This document shows, piece after piece, positions 24,665 through 37,522 of a stretch of DNA of 64,000 bases. The DNA is taken from the NCBI GenBank assembly GCA_036583965.1, contig JAZBQD010000014.1:55619626-55683625 (forward strand). The letters run 5' to 3'. Under the pieces are notes generated by a model. That model worked only from the letters and a program-made list of their open reading frames with translations, ran no database searches and had not been told where the DNA came from. Numbering within the stretch: position 1 is the stretch's first letter; every line of letters begins with the position of its first letter. The translations under genes were made by a program, and so were the position numbers. Source of the DNA: Prunella strophiata. Lineage: Eukaryota > Chordata > Aves > Passeriformes > Prunellidae.

Positions 24665-25985
24665 CGGTGCTGCGGTGCGGGGCCGCTCCGCGGGCGCTGC
24701 GCGCTCGGCCGCGCCGTTGCGGGACGCGGTGTAGCCGCGGCCAGGGGCCCACGCTGCGCGGCGCTCCGCACCCGGGGGCCGCCCCGACGGCCGGGGCTGC
24801 CCGGTCAGGGCACGGAGCTCGGCGCGCACGGGGCAGGGCAGGGTTAACAGCCGCACACCGGAGCGCTGCCGGCCGTGCAGGGGGGGCTGCCCGAGCCGGG
24901 CTCCCTCCCGGTGCGGCTCCGCGCCTCTCGAGTTCAAACGCCGCCGCCGCGCCGCGCAGCCTCCGCGGTGCGAGCGCGTCCCGCAGCGCGGCCGGCGCTG
25001 CCCCGCGGGCGGAGCGCGCAGCGAGCGGCGGCCGCGTAATGCGGGAGCGGGGCTCCAGCAGCGGCCGTGCGGGCACGGCAGGGGCGGTTCGCGGCCCCCG
25101 GAGGCTGCGGGCAGAGGGCTGGCGGCCAGAGCGGCCCTCGGCGGGCCGGACGGTCCTCCCGCCGTGTCCTCCGCGACACGCTGGAAGTTGCGGGGCTGCT
25201 CGGGCTAGGCTGTAGGTTCACTGCGCAACAATGACAAAGACGGTACCGCACCGACTGCCAGTGAGCTACCCCGGTTTCTCCGGGATAAACATCCATAGTT
25301 TTGGAGATTTAAACCAAGGGAACACTTGCACTCTGAGAGCTGTGTTTTCATAGCACCTTGGTTACAGTCTGCATTTATGATGTGGATTGGGCTTTTGGCT
25401 TTTTTGGTTTGTTGTTTGTTTTGGGGGTTTGTTTTTATTTTGGTGGTTTTGGTTTTTTTTTTCTTTTTGTAATATTTCCTATTTAAATATTTGCCTTAAT
25501 TTTAAGAAACCAGGAAACGGTTTCCAGATGCTTGAAAGGAAAGGTTAATAAAAGATCAGTATTTTTATTGGGCAAACATTTCTCATGCTGTTGATGATGT
25601 GTCTTAAACTCATCCCTATGCCTTTTGGTTTTTCACAGATAGCACAGAGAAACATTAAAAACAACCATCTTTTGAATTTTAAACTTCACGCAAATCCCTA
25701 TAAACCCGTGTATTGCATTTACTGTATTTGAATATTACAGCAATGCAATGTTAAAGCAATGTCATAGCTACACTAGAGAAATTCCATTGTAAATCTTTCA
25801 TTCTGAAAAGTACACTTTGGTGAGAAATTTGCCATGCTTGGGCACAGTTCAGGTTGGGTTTTGTTTGTTTATTTGCCTTCTGGGTGAAAGAAAAACTGTG
25901 TCAAGCAGCTAAAGAAAATTCACACATTTTATACTTAAGCAAACAAATCTCTCTCCCCCCCCCCTGCCCCCCACTGATGTAGCAG

Positions 25986-26020
25986 CTTTAAAATCCACAG
26001 GTAACTTTAAAATCCACAGG
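25986..26020. repeat. 16-bp tandem duplication
   Basis: CTTTAAAATCCACAGG occurs at 25986-26001 and again, identically, at 26005-26020, a 19-bp period. The perfect identity suggests a recent small duplication. The second copy is followed by ATTTTAAA, which can pair with TTTAAAAT. Confidence 0.85.
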
Positions 26021-27609
26021 ATTTTAAAAGTGTCAAACTTCAGAGTTTACACAGTCTGCAATAAGTATCTTTTAGTCTGAAAACATTTTGAGAAAAATCC
26101 TCTGAAAAATTTTACTCATTGCTTTCCTTTTTGACTAAAAGCACACGAAGATCCACTGTCAATGGGTCAGAAGCCCCAGCAGCTTGTTCCTTGCTCCTTT
26201 CGAGGTGCAGGATGGTGCTTTCTCTCATTTTAAACTAGTCTTACTTCTCTGAGCTTCTGAATTAGACAAATACACCTGGGTTTCTGTGGCCTTTAGGTCA
26301 GACCCTTCATAAACAAAACATCAGAACATGGCATTGTGCTCCCTGGCCCCAGGGGAGTCACTCTACTTGCACACTAGTGGAAGTGGGAGCAAAATCTGGT
26401 TCAGTGCTCACACTGTACATTTAGTCTCACTGTATATTTAGTTTCATAGCAACAAAGAATTCCAGAAGACTTCCCATTTGAGAGGACAGTGGTACCTGGC
26501 AACGCCACTTGCTGTACTACATATGGTTCACTCTCAGTTTTGTGTTTTCTAAATTGCTTTGGACTTTTCAAACAGGGTGAGTCCTAGTCAAAAATATCCA
26601 TCTTCAATTTCTTTACTTGTTACCTGCATAAAGATTTAGAAAATATTAAAGATAACTCAAGTTACCCATGTAGACTTTTCTGGAAGACTTTTCTGAATAA
26701 ATTCCACTGATAAAAATTCCTCCTTATCTTTCAGCTGATTAAGATTTGCATCCCAAACTAATGGAATAACACCTGTCAAACAACTTCTAAGCTGCTTAGG
26801 CCGTAACAGCTTTGCAGACCTATCTCTGCATTTCCAGCTTCTGTCCAGAACTCTGACCCCATTCATCTCCAGCAACACAGGGGCAAAAAGCTGTGATCCT
26901 AGCAGTAGCTCCTTCTAGGGAACCACTCCACAGGAGTTTCCCCCATTGTGTTTTAAAGTTGGAGGAGAAATGCTCAGTACCTGAAATCTGGTAAAGGATG
27001 GTGATGGCATTGACAGACATTTCTGATATACAAGGCTTTTGCAGCTGGGAAGAGAAGTGAGAAATACATTTTCCTGATTATCAGGGAGCAAGAGCAAATG
27101 TGTAAGAGATAGAAGATCTTCTGAGATCTTAAAAGAAAGCAGCGGAAAAATGAAGAGCATGATTTTCAAATGTGTCTTCTCTTTTGGAAATACAGCTCAT
27201 TTGTTCTTTTTACCAAAAATTCAGTTGAGTTCTACAGAGTTACTAAAACTGGAACTCGGTAGCAAAAACAGCAGCCTTTGCTCAAGTATAGACTTGAAAA
27301 AATTATCTGTACTCTGCATTTAATTTTGTGAAAAGATTCTACCAGACTCTGTAAGATTTATTCTTCACTACTGAAATATTTTATAAATAAAGATGTGCTA
27401 AAATTCCTGGAAAACAATCATGATCAGATTCTATTCCACATGCCTAGAAATAAAGTTCTACTATTTCCAGCTGTGTCAAAGGCCTTTTGCATAACTATTT
27501 TATTCCTGTTCATGCAATAAACCCCCAAATTATGCATGGCCAATGCAGATCTAAATGCAGAAGCACAAGATGTGACGTTAGCCCCTATTTTAAGTAATGA
27601 ATTTGGAAA

Positions 27610-28191
27610 CTACTTCTGGCTTTGGAAAAAAAAAAAAAAAATAGAGAAGACACCAGCTATTATTAGGTTATCTAGACCAAACTTTTGCCAATGCCCACTG
27701 GATTTCATTTTTGTTACTTTTGAGTTACTCAGGCAATAGTCTGTCACCAGCCACTTGAGGTGATTATTCCAGCCCAGTGATTCTCTCAGCTGGAATGTTT
27801 TTCCAGATGCTAAGTTTAACATTTTATTTTGTTGAAATTCACCCAGTTCATCTTTCACATATGCCTGAAGTAGCATTATAAACCCTTTTCCATTTTGAAT
27901 CTGACCAAAATATAAGATATATTGAATATATAGGAATGAGTACAGATAAATATATTTCCACCAATTAGTTTTAGCAGCATTTAAGCTTTTTTTTCCCTCC
28001 TCTTTTCTCTGCATACCAATGGCTAGCTTGTATTTCTTTGCTTTTGAGCTAGGCACAACTACAGCAGTCCTCAAAATTTTATTCCTGGTCTTAGCTGATG
28101 CTGGGTAACTGCCACTGGAGTAGAAATTAACATCTAAAGAGATGCTATTGAGCTCTGGTTTGTGACATGATGCGGCTACCATAGGAACCAA
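27610..28191 (-). other. Unidentified 194-codon open frame, probably not a gene
   Basis: A minus-strand frame runs from an ATG at 28191 to near 27610, encoding 193 residues. It is unusually long for this AT-rich background. The product has a Lys-rich middle, a Tyr/Ile-rich stretch and ends in a Phe run produced by a 17-A tract. No domain, signal peptide or family is recognised, and no flanking splice sites or promoter are evident. It could be a decayed retrocopy, a lineage-specific transcript or chance. Confidence 0.15.
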
Positions 28192-28815
28192 AAATACATT
28201 TGATTATCTCTTTCCATGAACACCTAAAATTTTCTTTTTTTTTTTTTTTTTGTTCCCTTGACTTACCAAAGTAGGTGATACTTTAATATATCTTTAATAT
28301 TTTTGACAGGCTGTATGCTGCTTCTTGCCCTGTCTCCTAGTGGCAGATTCATAAAAGGGGTAGCACAGCCCAGATAATTTAGAATTACCACTGTGTAATC
28401 TCTTTGCTAACAGTGCATGTTTACTTAGAACTTTTGACAGTTTAGGGATTTTTTTTTAAGTAATTTTGTTTCATTTTGCTGTTAAGTTGCATTATTTTGC
28501 TGTTCATGTCTTCTTCCTACCATCTTACTGACTTTCTATTCAGGCTATGATTTTCTTCCTCTTTTCTGTTTATAAAGATTTATGCCAGCAGTTGATACCA
28601 TGTAGGACAGTTTTCCACTGGGAACTCACTGAACATTCTCCCACACAGCAAGTCACCATTTGGTAACAGCTTTTGGCCACTACCAAAAAAGGAGCTGCCT
28701 AAGAAGTTAGAGGTCCTGTGAGACCACTCTGATCCCTTGAACCACTGGTAGATTCTCCCAGAACACATATCTGAAATCACACAATGCACCAGCACAGGCA
28801 CTATGTGTAGTGTAG

Positions 28816-29591
28816 TGTCCTAGGTTTGCTCATGGAGGGGGAGCCTAGAGCCCTGGGGCCTGGCCACATTGCTATTCTATAGTGCTCACATCATTGCTGC
28901 CAGGGGGGTTGGTTCCAGAGGAAGGAAAAAAGGGAGCATACTCCAGAAGTTCACAATTTTGTTCTGTTTTTTCCAGAGCCCAGCTGAGGGTATGCCATGG
29001 CACCGGTGCGAGAAGCAGCCAGGGGAATGGAGCAGCAGAGCCTGGGCTGAGCCCGAGCTGAGCCTGAGCTGAGCCTGAGCTGAGCCTGAGCTGAGCCTAA
29101 GCACAGCCAAGCCTGGGCTGGGCAGACAGGAGCTGAGCCAAGCATTGCTGGCCACAGTCAACCCCAGCAGTGCAGAAAGCAGACAGCACCACGGAGAGGA
29201 ATTTGGGGGTTTGTCCATCATTGTTTTCTGTTGTCTCCGGCTCAGGGATGGGCAATGCTAGCTGTGGGGTGTCTAGTCTCAGTCTCAGGAATAACTGTGA
29301 GCTGCTGCCAAGCTGCAGGAACGTCCCCCATCTTGTCTTTTTCTCAGCAGCCACGTGGAACTAAACTGAGTTGTTAGTGAACACCTTTTGTGCGTAAAGA
29401 ATCATCTCTTCCATATACTTTTGTTACTAATATTGCTGCTGGTACTGTGCATTTCTTATTCCACTGCTGTTTGCTTTCAGTAAATAGTTGTCTCAACCCA
29501 CAGTCTCTGATTTTGTCCCTCTCTCACCAGATGGGGGCTGGAGAAAGGGGAGTGGCTTATTTGAGTTACCAGCAGGTGTTAAACCACCACA
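28816..29591 (+). mobile_element. Solo ERV LTR
   Basis: It opens TGTCCTAGGTTTG and closes GTTAAACCACCACA, the TG...CA ends typical of avian ERV LTRs. Near the 3' end it has the family-like TTGTCTCAACCCACAG and CTCTCACCAGATGGGGGCTGG. The flanking five bases are TGTAG on the left and TGCGG on the right, which could be a diverged 5-bp target-site duplication. No internal region adjoins it. An 11-bp minisatellite lies inside. Frames through it, such as the 111-codon minus-strand frame, are incidental. Confidence 0.78.
29055..29098 (+). repeat. 11-bp minisatellite inside the LTR
   Basis: Four perfect tandem copies of GAGCTGAGCCT, preceded by degenerate copies from about 29041. The array probably expanded after insertion of the LTR and is likely polymorphic. 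Confidence 0.9.
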
Positions 29592-30828
29592 TGCGGTCAA
29601 ACACTGCTACCATATTCGTTCATCCACGTTGTACTCCTGGATCATCATCCTCACATCTGCCTACCAAGAAATCTCCCCTTATATAATTCAAATCTTTAAG
29701 CAGTTCAGTTCTGGAATGTGGGTTTTGTCCTCTCCCATTTTGCTTTATATGCTCCACCTGTTACAGGGAGCACCTCAATTTGCAGTAGCTGCTCTGACAC
29801 ATTTAACAGCACAATTATAGATGACTTGGTAACCACCCATTGACTAAAAATAACCTAGCAACTGAAGACACACTTGGGTATTTATACTTAGATATCCCAG
29901 AGGAACCCTTCACAGCTCCTGTAGCTGGGGAAAACATATGTATCTCACCAAATGCAGTAGGCTAGGAATCCTCAGGGGTGGGGGCGGAGGGACGTAGGGG
30001 AAGTGATAACATTGCACAGCTGAAAGATTTTCCAGACAACACTCTGCCAGCTAATCCAACTCTTATCCAACTAGCTCTGCAATTAAGGTTTCCGACTGAG
30101 AACAACGACAGCATTATGACCTGGGGAATTTTCTACATAAAAAAAACCTCTTTGCATCTGGGATTGAAAAATTTGGAGCCTTAAAATCCAGCTCCTGCAC
30201 TGATGGTATCTGCCACCATTACAGATCCTAAGGAACTCTAATTCCAGTATGCATATGAGAAAAGTACGTGAGCTGCAAAGAATGAACTACCAATGAGGAG
30301 GGAGACAGGCAGCAGATCCTCTGTGAAGAATCTGCAGTGCTGAAAATCATTCTTGCCTTCCAAAGTATGGATTATTTTCTTTTTTTTTTTTTTAATTCAA
30401 GATGTACCAAGTTGTCTCACAACCTGTTCAGGAGGAAATATTCTGATGTCTGAAGAAAGAGACATCTAAATGATGTGATTTAATTTCTATGATACATGAT
30501 TACATATGCTATGGCTGCCTGTGGCTAGTTTTATATTTGAGCAGAAGAAGTTTGGATTTTAATGGAAAGAACCCCATGTGTCTTAATGGAGAACTTGTAT
30601 TACTTCAGTGTCTGTCTGCCCATCCTTTTTCTACTCCCTGTTTTTTTCTGGTTTATCTATGGCCTTCATCCATTCCTGTCTTCAAAACATGCTTTTATTC
30701 ACCCTAAATAGTTAGCAGACTACAGCAACAAAGAGAACTACTAATCTCCAAGAGAGATTGTAAAAGGTCATAAAGGGCCTTTCTACCTGCCTTCAGTTGT
30801 AAGATTATTGTCTTGAAATGAAAATGAA
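29592..30828. other. Intergenic stretch without recognised features
   Basis: Mixed-composition DNA with a T run near 30380. I see no gene, RNA gene or classifiable repeat. Overlapping frames at 29390-29820 start inside the LTR and are not supported as coding. Confidence 0.55.
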
Positions 30829-30961
30829 GTGTTGAAAGTGAGGTTGGATGGGGCTTTGAACAACCTGATCTAGTGAAAGATGTCCCTAACCATGGCAGAG
30901 AGCTTGGACTGGATGATTTTGGAAGTCCCTCCCAACCCAAACCATTCTGTGAGTCTGTGAT
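30829..30961 (+). mobile_element. CR1 LINE, 3'-end fragment
   Basis: GGTTGGATGGGGCTTTGAAC, then CAACCTGATCTAGTG, GATGTCCCTAACCATGGCAG, CTTGGACTGGATGAT and CCCAACCCAAACCATTCTGT appear in the canonical avian CR1 order, ending in a short TGTGA tail. About 133 bp are kept. Confidence 0.92.
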
Positions 30962-33900
30962 AATTCAGAGAGAACATACAACTATTGAAACTCACAGTTA
31001 AGACTGATGTGCAAGGCATAGGCTCAAACATTCCAATGAGTATAGGCTATTCACGAAAATCACAATGAAACTCAGGGCGCTTATCTTAATATTTTTACTT
31101 TTTTATGTATTTTAAGAGCATCTGGACTTTTAAACACTTCTCGAATTAAAATTGTTCACTCATTTTATTTATTTATTTTTTTATTTTTTTCCAGAAAAAG
31201 GATTTGTATTTTAACCAGGATGATTAACCACATGAAATTAAGGGAATGTAGTTATGATCCAGGTTTCCAGCATCAGTTCTTGAGGGTCTAGCTTAAAAAT
31301 ACACAACTAAAATGCTGCAACATTCAGGGAGTAAGTTCTTAATTGAGAATGAGACCTACAGAGAAAGCCATGCTGACTACACACAAACTCTATGAGCCGT
31401 GTCACAGCAAGCCTTTATAGAATGGCCAATACCAGTGTCGCATGGAAAAGCAAATAAGCTAATGGATTGGTAATGTTTGTTGCTTTCTTCCATCTTAGTG
31501 GAGGGGGAAAATGAAAAAAAAAAAAAACAAAAAAACAATTCTACAGAAATGAATTCTGCTCTACAAACTCATACTCACTGGCAACTTAAGCAATTAACTC
31601 TTTGACCTGTAGTTTTAACTTTAACCAGAGAACCTCCTTTACATTTCTTCAGATTTTGACTTTGCACATTTTTCAAAATCTGGATGTTACAAAAATTGAT
31701 CAGGAGCTGAAGATAGGCCTTAACAGCCACTTGAAAATCTTATTGTAGTATGTATAAAAGGGAGATGCAGCAAAAGTGGTGCATATCCAGAACACCACCA
31801 GGCACCTCCACAGTAAGTTAGAACAGGTTTTGACAATATGGGGAAGAGACAACTGCCTCTAATATTTGAGCACGTTCAGTGATACTCCTGAGAGAAGTAA
31901 TCTTTGGTTGCTATTAAGCTAGTGAAGGGGAAATGAATATTTTTCAGACAAATGTTAAGTGTATATGGTTTAAAATTATTCAAAACATTAAATAAACAGT
32001 TAAAATTGTTACATGCACAGAATTAACAATTATTACATTTTATGTATAAATTAAAATGGGTTTACCACTATGGCACTCTTTTCTTTAACCTAATAATTCT
32101 CATGTTTTCAAGAGATTATCAGACTATGATATTAAAAGAGACAGAGAATTTTATAAAAGTTTCTTCTGGGTCTGTATTCAGGAATAAGGAAAGGTGAAAT
32201 GGTTGTTAAATGTAAATCTTTAATCTGAGTACAGAAGCTTGTTTGTCATTCTGAAATATAAAACAATCATTTTACAAGCCATTCATGTATAATATAGTCC
32301 ACTGGTTCTTGATAGTAAAGAGAAAGTATTAGTGAATCTCTTGCTATTATTAAATATGGCCAGTTAATACTAAATGGTATAAGACTTTTTTGTTGGAAGA
32401 AAGTGGATTATCAAAAGCTAATCTCAGGTTTATTACTGGACTCTGTGGAATTAACACACTGGAGGTCCTATCTGTTTACACCTGGGTGAGATAATGGCAG
32501 GAACTGCAGATTAATATAACTTTCTCTTGCATGCACAACCTTTTCATTATTTGCTTGTCTGTTTGTTTTTGTAGGAAGTTTATTTCTTCTATTTATCAGA
32601 TATATCAGGAGTTCTATAACTTACTGTATTTATGGAAGTAGCCACTGCATAGCACCTTTTCACAGAACTTTTTGTGAAAAAGATATTTTAAGTGGCAAAC
32701 AACCTCTTTGTTTTTTTTTTTAATTAAGCTGTCTTAATAGGGACCATTTTTCTGCATGCTTACATTATTATGAAACAGAAAGCTTTAATTACAACATGAA
32801 ATGGAGCATGCAAGATTTTTGGCATTTAACAAAAAAAAACAGTACTAAAATATGACCCCTGAGTCATGGGGCTGTGACAGTGCACTAGCCTGAACTAACT
32901 TCTGTACAAATCATGGAGATATTGTAGCTGCTTCAGCTGTATTTCAGCTGGACAAAGCATTACAAAGAGCACATTGTAAACAAACATCATAAGAAATAAA
33001 ACATCCTTCTCTACAGCAGAATGTACTCTCTCCTTGGACACTACTTAACCTTGAATAGAAAAGGAGTGGAGTGCCAAGTCCTGGGGGGTTTTAGCATCAA
33101 ACCTGTGCTGGAATGTCCCAATCATCATTATACTCATCTTCAGGCTTTTAAACAAGACATAAAAAGCTTTCTCTGATTTCTTACTCTCAGTGAAAGCCCC
33201 ACACCAACAGCCCATGTACTCCACAGGTGGAAGTTCACAAGCCCTTAAGCTTTCAGTTGTCTGTGTATAGTAATATGTAGATAGTCAGGAAGATACAGGC
33301 ATTACAGCTTGAATTGAGTATAAATCTTAAACTAGCAGGTTGGTTAAGACATGCCTGCAAAAACAGCTTTGACCTTAAAGTCACAGTAAAAATCTGAATC
33401 TGATTTACCACACCAGTGTACTAACACATAGGGGTAATAGACATTAGATTAGCATAATATTATACATTGAATGGCTACTATATTAGAAGTAGATCTATCA
33501 GAAGTGGGCAATGATGAATTGAAGTTTTTATGCATGAATTACCACATACAGATTAGATACCATATTATTATTATTTTAATACTTTTTACCTTTTTTTAAA
33601 GAAAAAGTGTTTATTTGGTTTTGTTTAACATTTCAGAGGAAACTGGTATAGTCTATTCTGTCAGTAAACTACAGAATAATAGGTCAGTAACACAGTTTAT
33701 AAACTATGCTCTCAATCCATGCCATAGTGCTTTGAGAATGTGTCAACACTCAGTGATTTCCTTACCCAGCTCAAAAGCATCTTGGAGGCACCCCGGGCAA
33801 TGTCTCATATACAGCCATTGAGGGTTATCCGCTCCAAAATAGCTGTTATAATCTGAATGGAAGAACCATAAATGATTCAATTGAAATCATGCCTGAAAAT

Positions 33901-36900
33901 GCAAAAGGAAACGAACACAGAACAAGCTATAACATTAGTGGGTCTAACTGCGTGTACACCTGAAGGTCTAGAATTGAAGACTTTGGTGTTTCCCTTACAG
34001 TCATCCTACTCTATGAGACAGCTACTTCAAGATGCTGAGAATAGTACTTACAAAATTGACCTTCACTGATGTTTAGAAGAGTTATTTTGCATCATTTCAG
34101 ATGTAAACAAGAACATCCAGTCACCTCTGACACAACTGAAACTTGGTAGAGGCTCTCTCCCCACCCTTTCTTCTTTTCTCTTTGAAAGAGTTTAAGTGTT
34201 CATATCTTTCCTATGAAGTGGTTATAGTATAGTACATGGCACCTACCTAGTAATAGCCTTCATAGTAAAACTGTTTTAAATAAAAACATAGAGGCTAAAT
34301 ACTGGATCCAAGTGAAGCTTGCTTTGTGGATTTTTTTTTTTAACTTATGAAGAAACTTGATCAGAATTTTTTTTCCGACAGAAAACTAATGGAATTCTAT
34401 ATAGTCAGACCAGATTGAATTCCCAAAACACATGAAAATTACTTCTAGAATTGAGGGACTAGTAAAAAACAGTATACTTAGTAAAATAATTCTTATGGTT
34501 AAAAATGACATCTTGGATTTATTTTGAATGACAAATACTCTTTTAAATTGTTTTCTCTTTGCCTGCATGTAACAAATCTTTATTTTCTTCCATTAGGAAC
34601 CATAAGGTTTTAAAATACTTTGTTTTCAAAATCACTTCAGAACAATAAAAGGGGGGGATATAAGAAGCAGGTGTGTACCTTATGTAGTCAACTGAAATAT
34701 CAAATAGCATGAGCAAGATAACATCTAATTGTATATTAAGTATTGCCTGAGGGATCAGCAAGGCGATCCGCAAGTAATCAGAAGTTATTTTGTTGAAGTA
34801 GACATGTGCAACTGGCATCAATCCTAAAGACATACCAAAAGTATGAAGATCTTTATCAATAATGTCCTATCAAAATGGATAGAATCCCTATACAACCAAT
34901 GACCTCCTATTGTGAGAAATAGCAGCAATTTACTTTGTCATAAGAGAAAGGCCTTGCTCTTTCCAGATTATGTACCCTGCTGCTTGTCATACAGAAAAGC
35001 ATTCTCAAAAAGGCAGTCCTTAAAAAATAGAGGAATACAACTGTAACAGTTTCATTACTTTTTACTGTTTTATTTTCTTTTTTCCAGGTATACTACCAAA
35101 TATGTGTAATCTTCTTTCTGACAGACACAACATAGAACAAAAATTCTTTAACAGAAATTTGAATTTTCCACTGTTAGTGATGATGATATTTTTTAATTGG
35201 TTGACTATCAGAACTGAGTTTTGAAAACAGGTATCCTTTCCTTTTAATTTTTTTTCCACACCACAATAATCTTTAGCATTGCAATTATTTTTGTATGATT
35301 CATACTGTGTGTTAAAGAGGATTCATTTGACACAAAATATAAAATATTTCCTTTTTTTGAGAAGATAAAAATAGTCCTTCGAAGTTACAGTTTTCCTGAA
35401 TATTTTGGTAGATATTTTAGTGTTGCTGCACTATGACAAAGTATTTTTACATTTACCAGGAAATTTTTGGTAACAATGGATTTTACTAAAATAATGTTCA
35501 ATAACCAGAGACATGAATAAACTAAAGATTGAAGAGATGTTAGAATGTACAGCAACTGAAACAAAATACTGGCTCACTAGCAATTGTGAAATGAGGCTTC
35601 ATCTCCTGACTTCATTGATAATTTTTTCTTCAATCATGCATCAACTTGAATTACAGAATCTTGAATTCTGATTAAGAATCATGTCCTACATTTACTGAAA
35701 AACTGAAAGAAAAGATGGTACTGATCTTTTGCTAAATCCAGAAAATAAGAATACATGACAGTGGGAGCAGCCTGATGGTTGTGGACTCAAGTAAGGATTG
35801 GGAGTTGATTCCTATGGCTCCATTTCTGGTAAGATTTTACAACACTGCAATAGTATACTTCTTTCATTTTTGCTTCTTCTGTCCAGAATAGTATATGTTA
35901 TGTATATGTATAATAGAGGATATCAACCCTATTCAATCCCTAATACTCATAGAGATAAGAAAAAAAAAAAATAAAATTACAAAGCTCTTTTCTCTTGCAT
36001 TGTGTCTTAACCATAGCAGAATATAATACTCATCTTGAGAAGCATTTACACTGTCACTCATATGGGAATGTTATTAAAAGCAATTCTATTCACTGCATAT
36101 TCAAACAACAATAGTGAAGGGACAGACTTCATGGCAAACAAGGAACCTCATGAACCCTGGCACGAATGAGGCCTGTTCTTCTTCATGTTTACATCTTGTA
36201 TTTAACTGCAATTAACTGAGTCCCAACAGTTCAATACTTTTTAAGACCATGTCAATTCTCTACATTTAATGCAGGAGGAAAGGACATAGTATGTTCCCAC
36301 CATTTGGACATTTATGGAGTTTCTATCTTCTAATGACTATTTCATAAGCATTTTTGTTTAACTCAACCACTAAATTAGAAAGCTTTACATGGAAGCACAA
36401 CAGATATTTGGTTTTCTGAGCTTCAAAAGTTGCAGAGCCCTCTTCATGCTGTTCAGCTGTACTTACTGACAGGTCACATTCTTCCAAATGTCTTATTTGT
36501 ACAGTGTGTCTGCTGCTACTACTGTCTACAAATAAAAACAAAACATGACATAGCAAACCAAATTGTTTTTTATGAAGTCGTTGCAGCAACTTTTCCCCTT
36601 GTTTGGAAATCTCTCACCAAGTCCTTTCCAAATGCCTTGGGAATATTGAATACCCTTTTTCTGCTCCTTTGTGCTAATGTTCTGAGCCCCACATTCAGAT
36701 TTCAACACTGACCAGCACTCAGCCAGGAAAATTAAAATCAAGTTATAGTGGCTTACAAATTTACTTCCCATCAGCACCTTGTTAACCTGGTGTAAGTGCC
36801 TGGTGTGTCTGAATTCACACATGTGACTGAAGGTCATTTCAGAAAGAAAGGACAGACTGAAAGAACAGCCTATATCCACAAGGAAAAAGTAGAGTAGACA

Positions 36901-36929
36901 TTTGAGCAAACTGTTTAACTTTAAAGGCA
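30962..36929. other. Intergenic stretch without recognised features
   Basis: About 6 kb of AT-rich DNA with A and T homopolymers (for example near 31517, 32710, 34330 and 35960). Short frames here (60-134 codons) have no recognisable homology and occur at about the rate expected by chance. No tRNA, snRNA or transposon is recognised. Confidence 0.55.
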
Positions 36930-37062
36930 ATTAGGCAATGAAATGGCTTGCCTGAGGAGGTAGTTTAGACAATGTAATGAGAAGTGCTTAAAATAGAATA
37001 AACTGTTTGCAAGACAGATACAGATGTAAATAATCCTCCATGTTTTGAGCTAGATGAATCAG
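36930..37062 (+). mobile_element. Possible ancient CR1/L3-type fragment
   Basis: The segment around ATGGCTTGCCTGAGGAGGTA resembles the GCTGCCCAGGGAGGTGGT region of CR1 elements, and the following bases end in a TTGAGCTAGATGAATC-like segment. Similarity is weak and the limits are approximate. Confidence 0.35.
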
Positions 37063-37342
37063 GAGAGGCATCTTTTTCTATTCAAATGTCTGACTAAAAG
37101 TGGTATTCTCTTTCTTTGGGAACAGCTTTCCAACTTATGACTGTTTACACCTGTTCTGAATACTAAAGTGAAACTGCACTCCAAAAGGCAGTTTAACCTC
37201 ACTGTATCATTATAAAGTGGATTTATTCATAACAAGCATCTATGAAAAACTTCCAACAAAAAAGCCCTTAGTCAGGGAGATGCACATTGTTGCAAAAATG
37301 GATTGTTTCTCTAAGTGCTTATATGGCCCCATTGCTATAGCA

Positions 37343-37522
37343 TCCAAGTGCCTTACAAACATTAATGAATGTATTCTCACAACACCCCTGGGAGATAGAG
37401 ATAGTATTATTAGCTAATGCACAAAGAGTAGCTTGTCCAAAGTCACACAGAAAGTCTGTGGCACAGCCAAGACTCAAAACTGTGATTTCCTGCCCACTGC
37501 TGTAACCATGACTATATTCTCC
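37343..37522 (+). mobile_element. MIR-type SINE
   Basis: About 180 bp follow the recalled MIR consensus in order: AGTGCCTTACAAACATTAAT, ATTCTCACAACACCCCTGGG, AGATAGTATTATTAGCTAAT, CTTGTCCAAAGTCACACAGA, GTGGCACAGCCAAGACTCAA and CTGTAACCATGACTATATTC. The core and 3' region are covered and only the 5' tRNA-like head is missing. MIR dates from early amniotes and is usually badly eroded in birds, so a copy this readable is notable. Confidence 0.85.

Larger units (their letters stand above)
23550..25290 (-). promoter_or_regulatory. TAFA5: CpG island promoter of TAFA5
   Basis: About 1.7 kb of very GC-rich, CpG-dense sequence begins just 5' of the TAFA5 start codon and contrasts sharply with AT-rich flanks. 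It contains several GC-box-like GGGCGG sequences (near 24134, 24650-24668 and 25081) and NRF1-like TGCGCA sequences (near 23805). No clear TATA box is seen, as expected for a CpG-island promoter, so the start site cannot be placed. The long open frames here on both strands (up to 295 codons) reflect scarcity of stop codons in GC-rich DNA. The island is interrupted by an A-rich block at 24487-24553, and the far half could serve divergent transcription. Confidence 0.9.
25291..28815. other. 5' flank of TAFA5 without recognised genes
   Basis: From the edge of the CpG island outward the DNA becomes AT-rich again. It holds a GT-rich tract (25398-25465), a C-rich run (25955-25972), a short direct duplication (25986-26020) and an unexplained minus-strand frame at 27610-28191 described separately. 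No CR1 or LTR is recognised here. Conserved regulatory elements would be expected but cannot be identified without comparison. Confidence 0.6.

Noticed and set aside
24411..25296. Several 90-221 codon frames in the distal half of the island
   Set aside because: Same reason; the minus-strand ones also run through the A-rich tract as Phe runs.
36526..36930. 134-codon minus-strand frame
   Set aside because: Its length is within what chance gives in 64 kb at this composition, and the product is unrecognisable.
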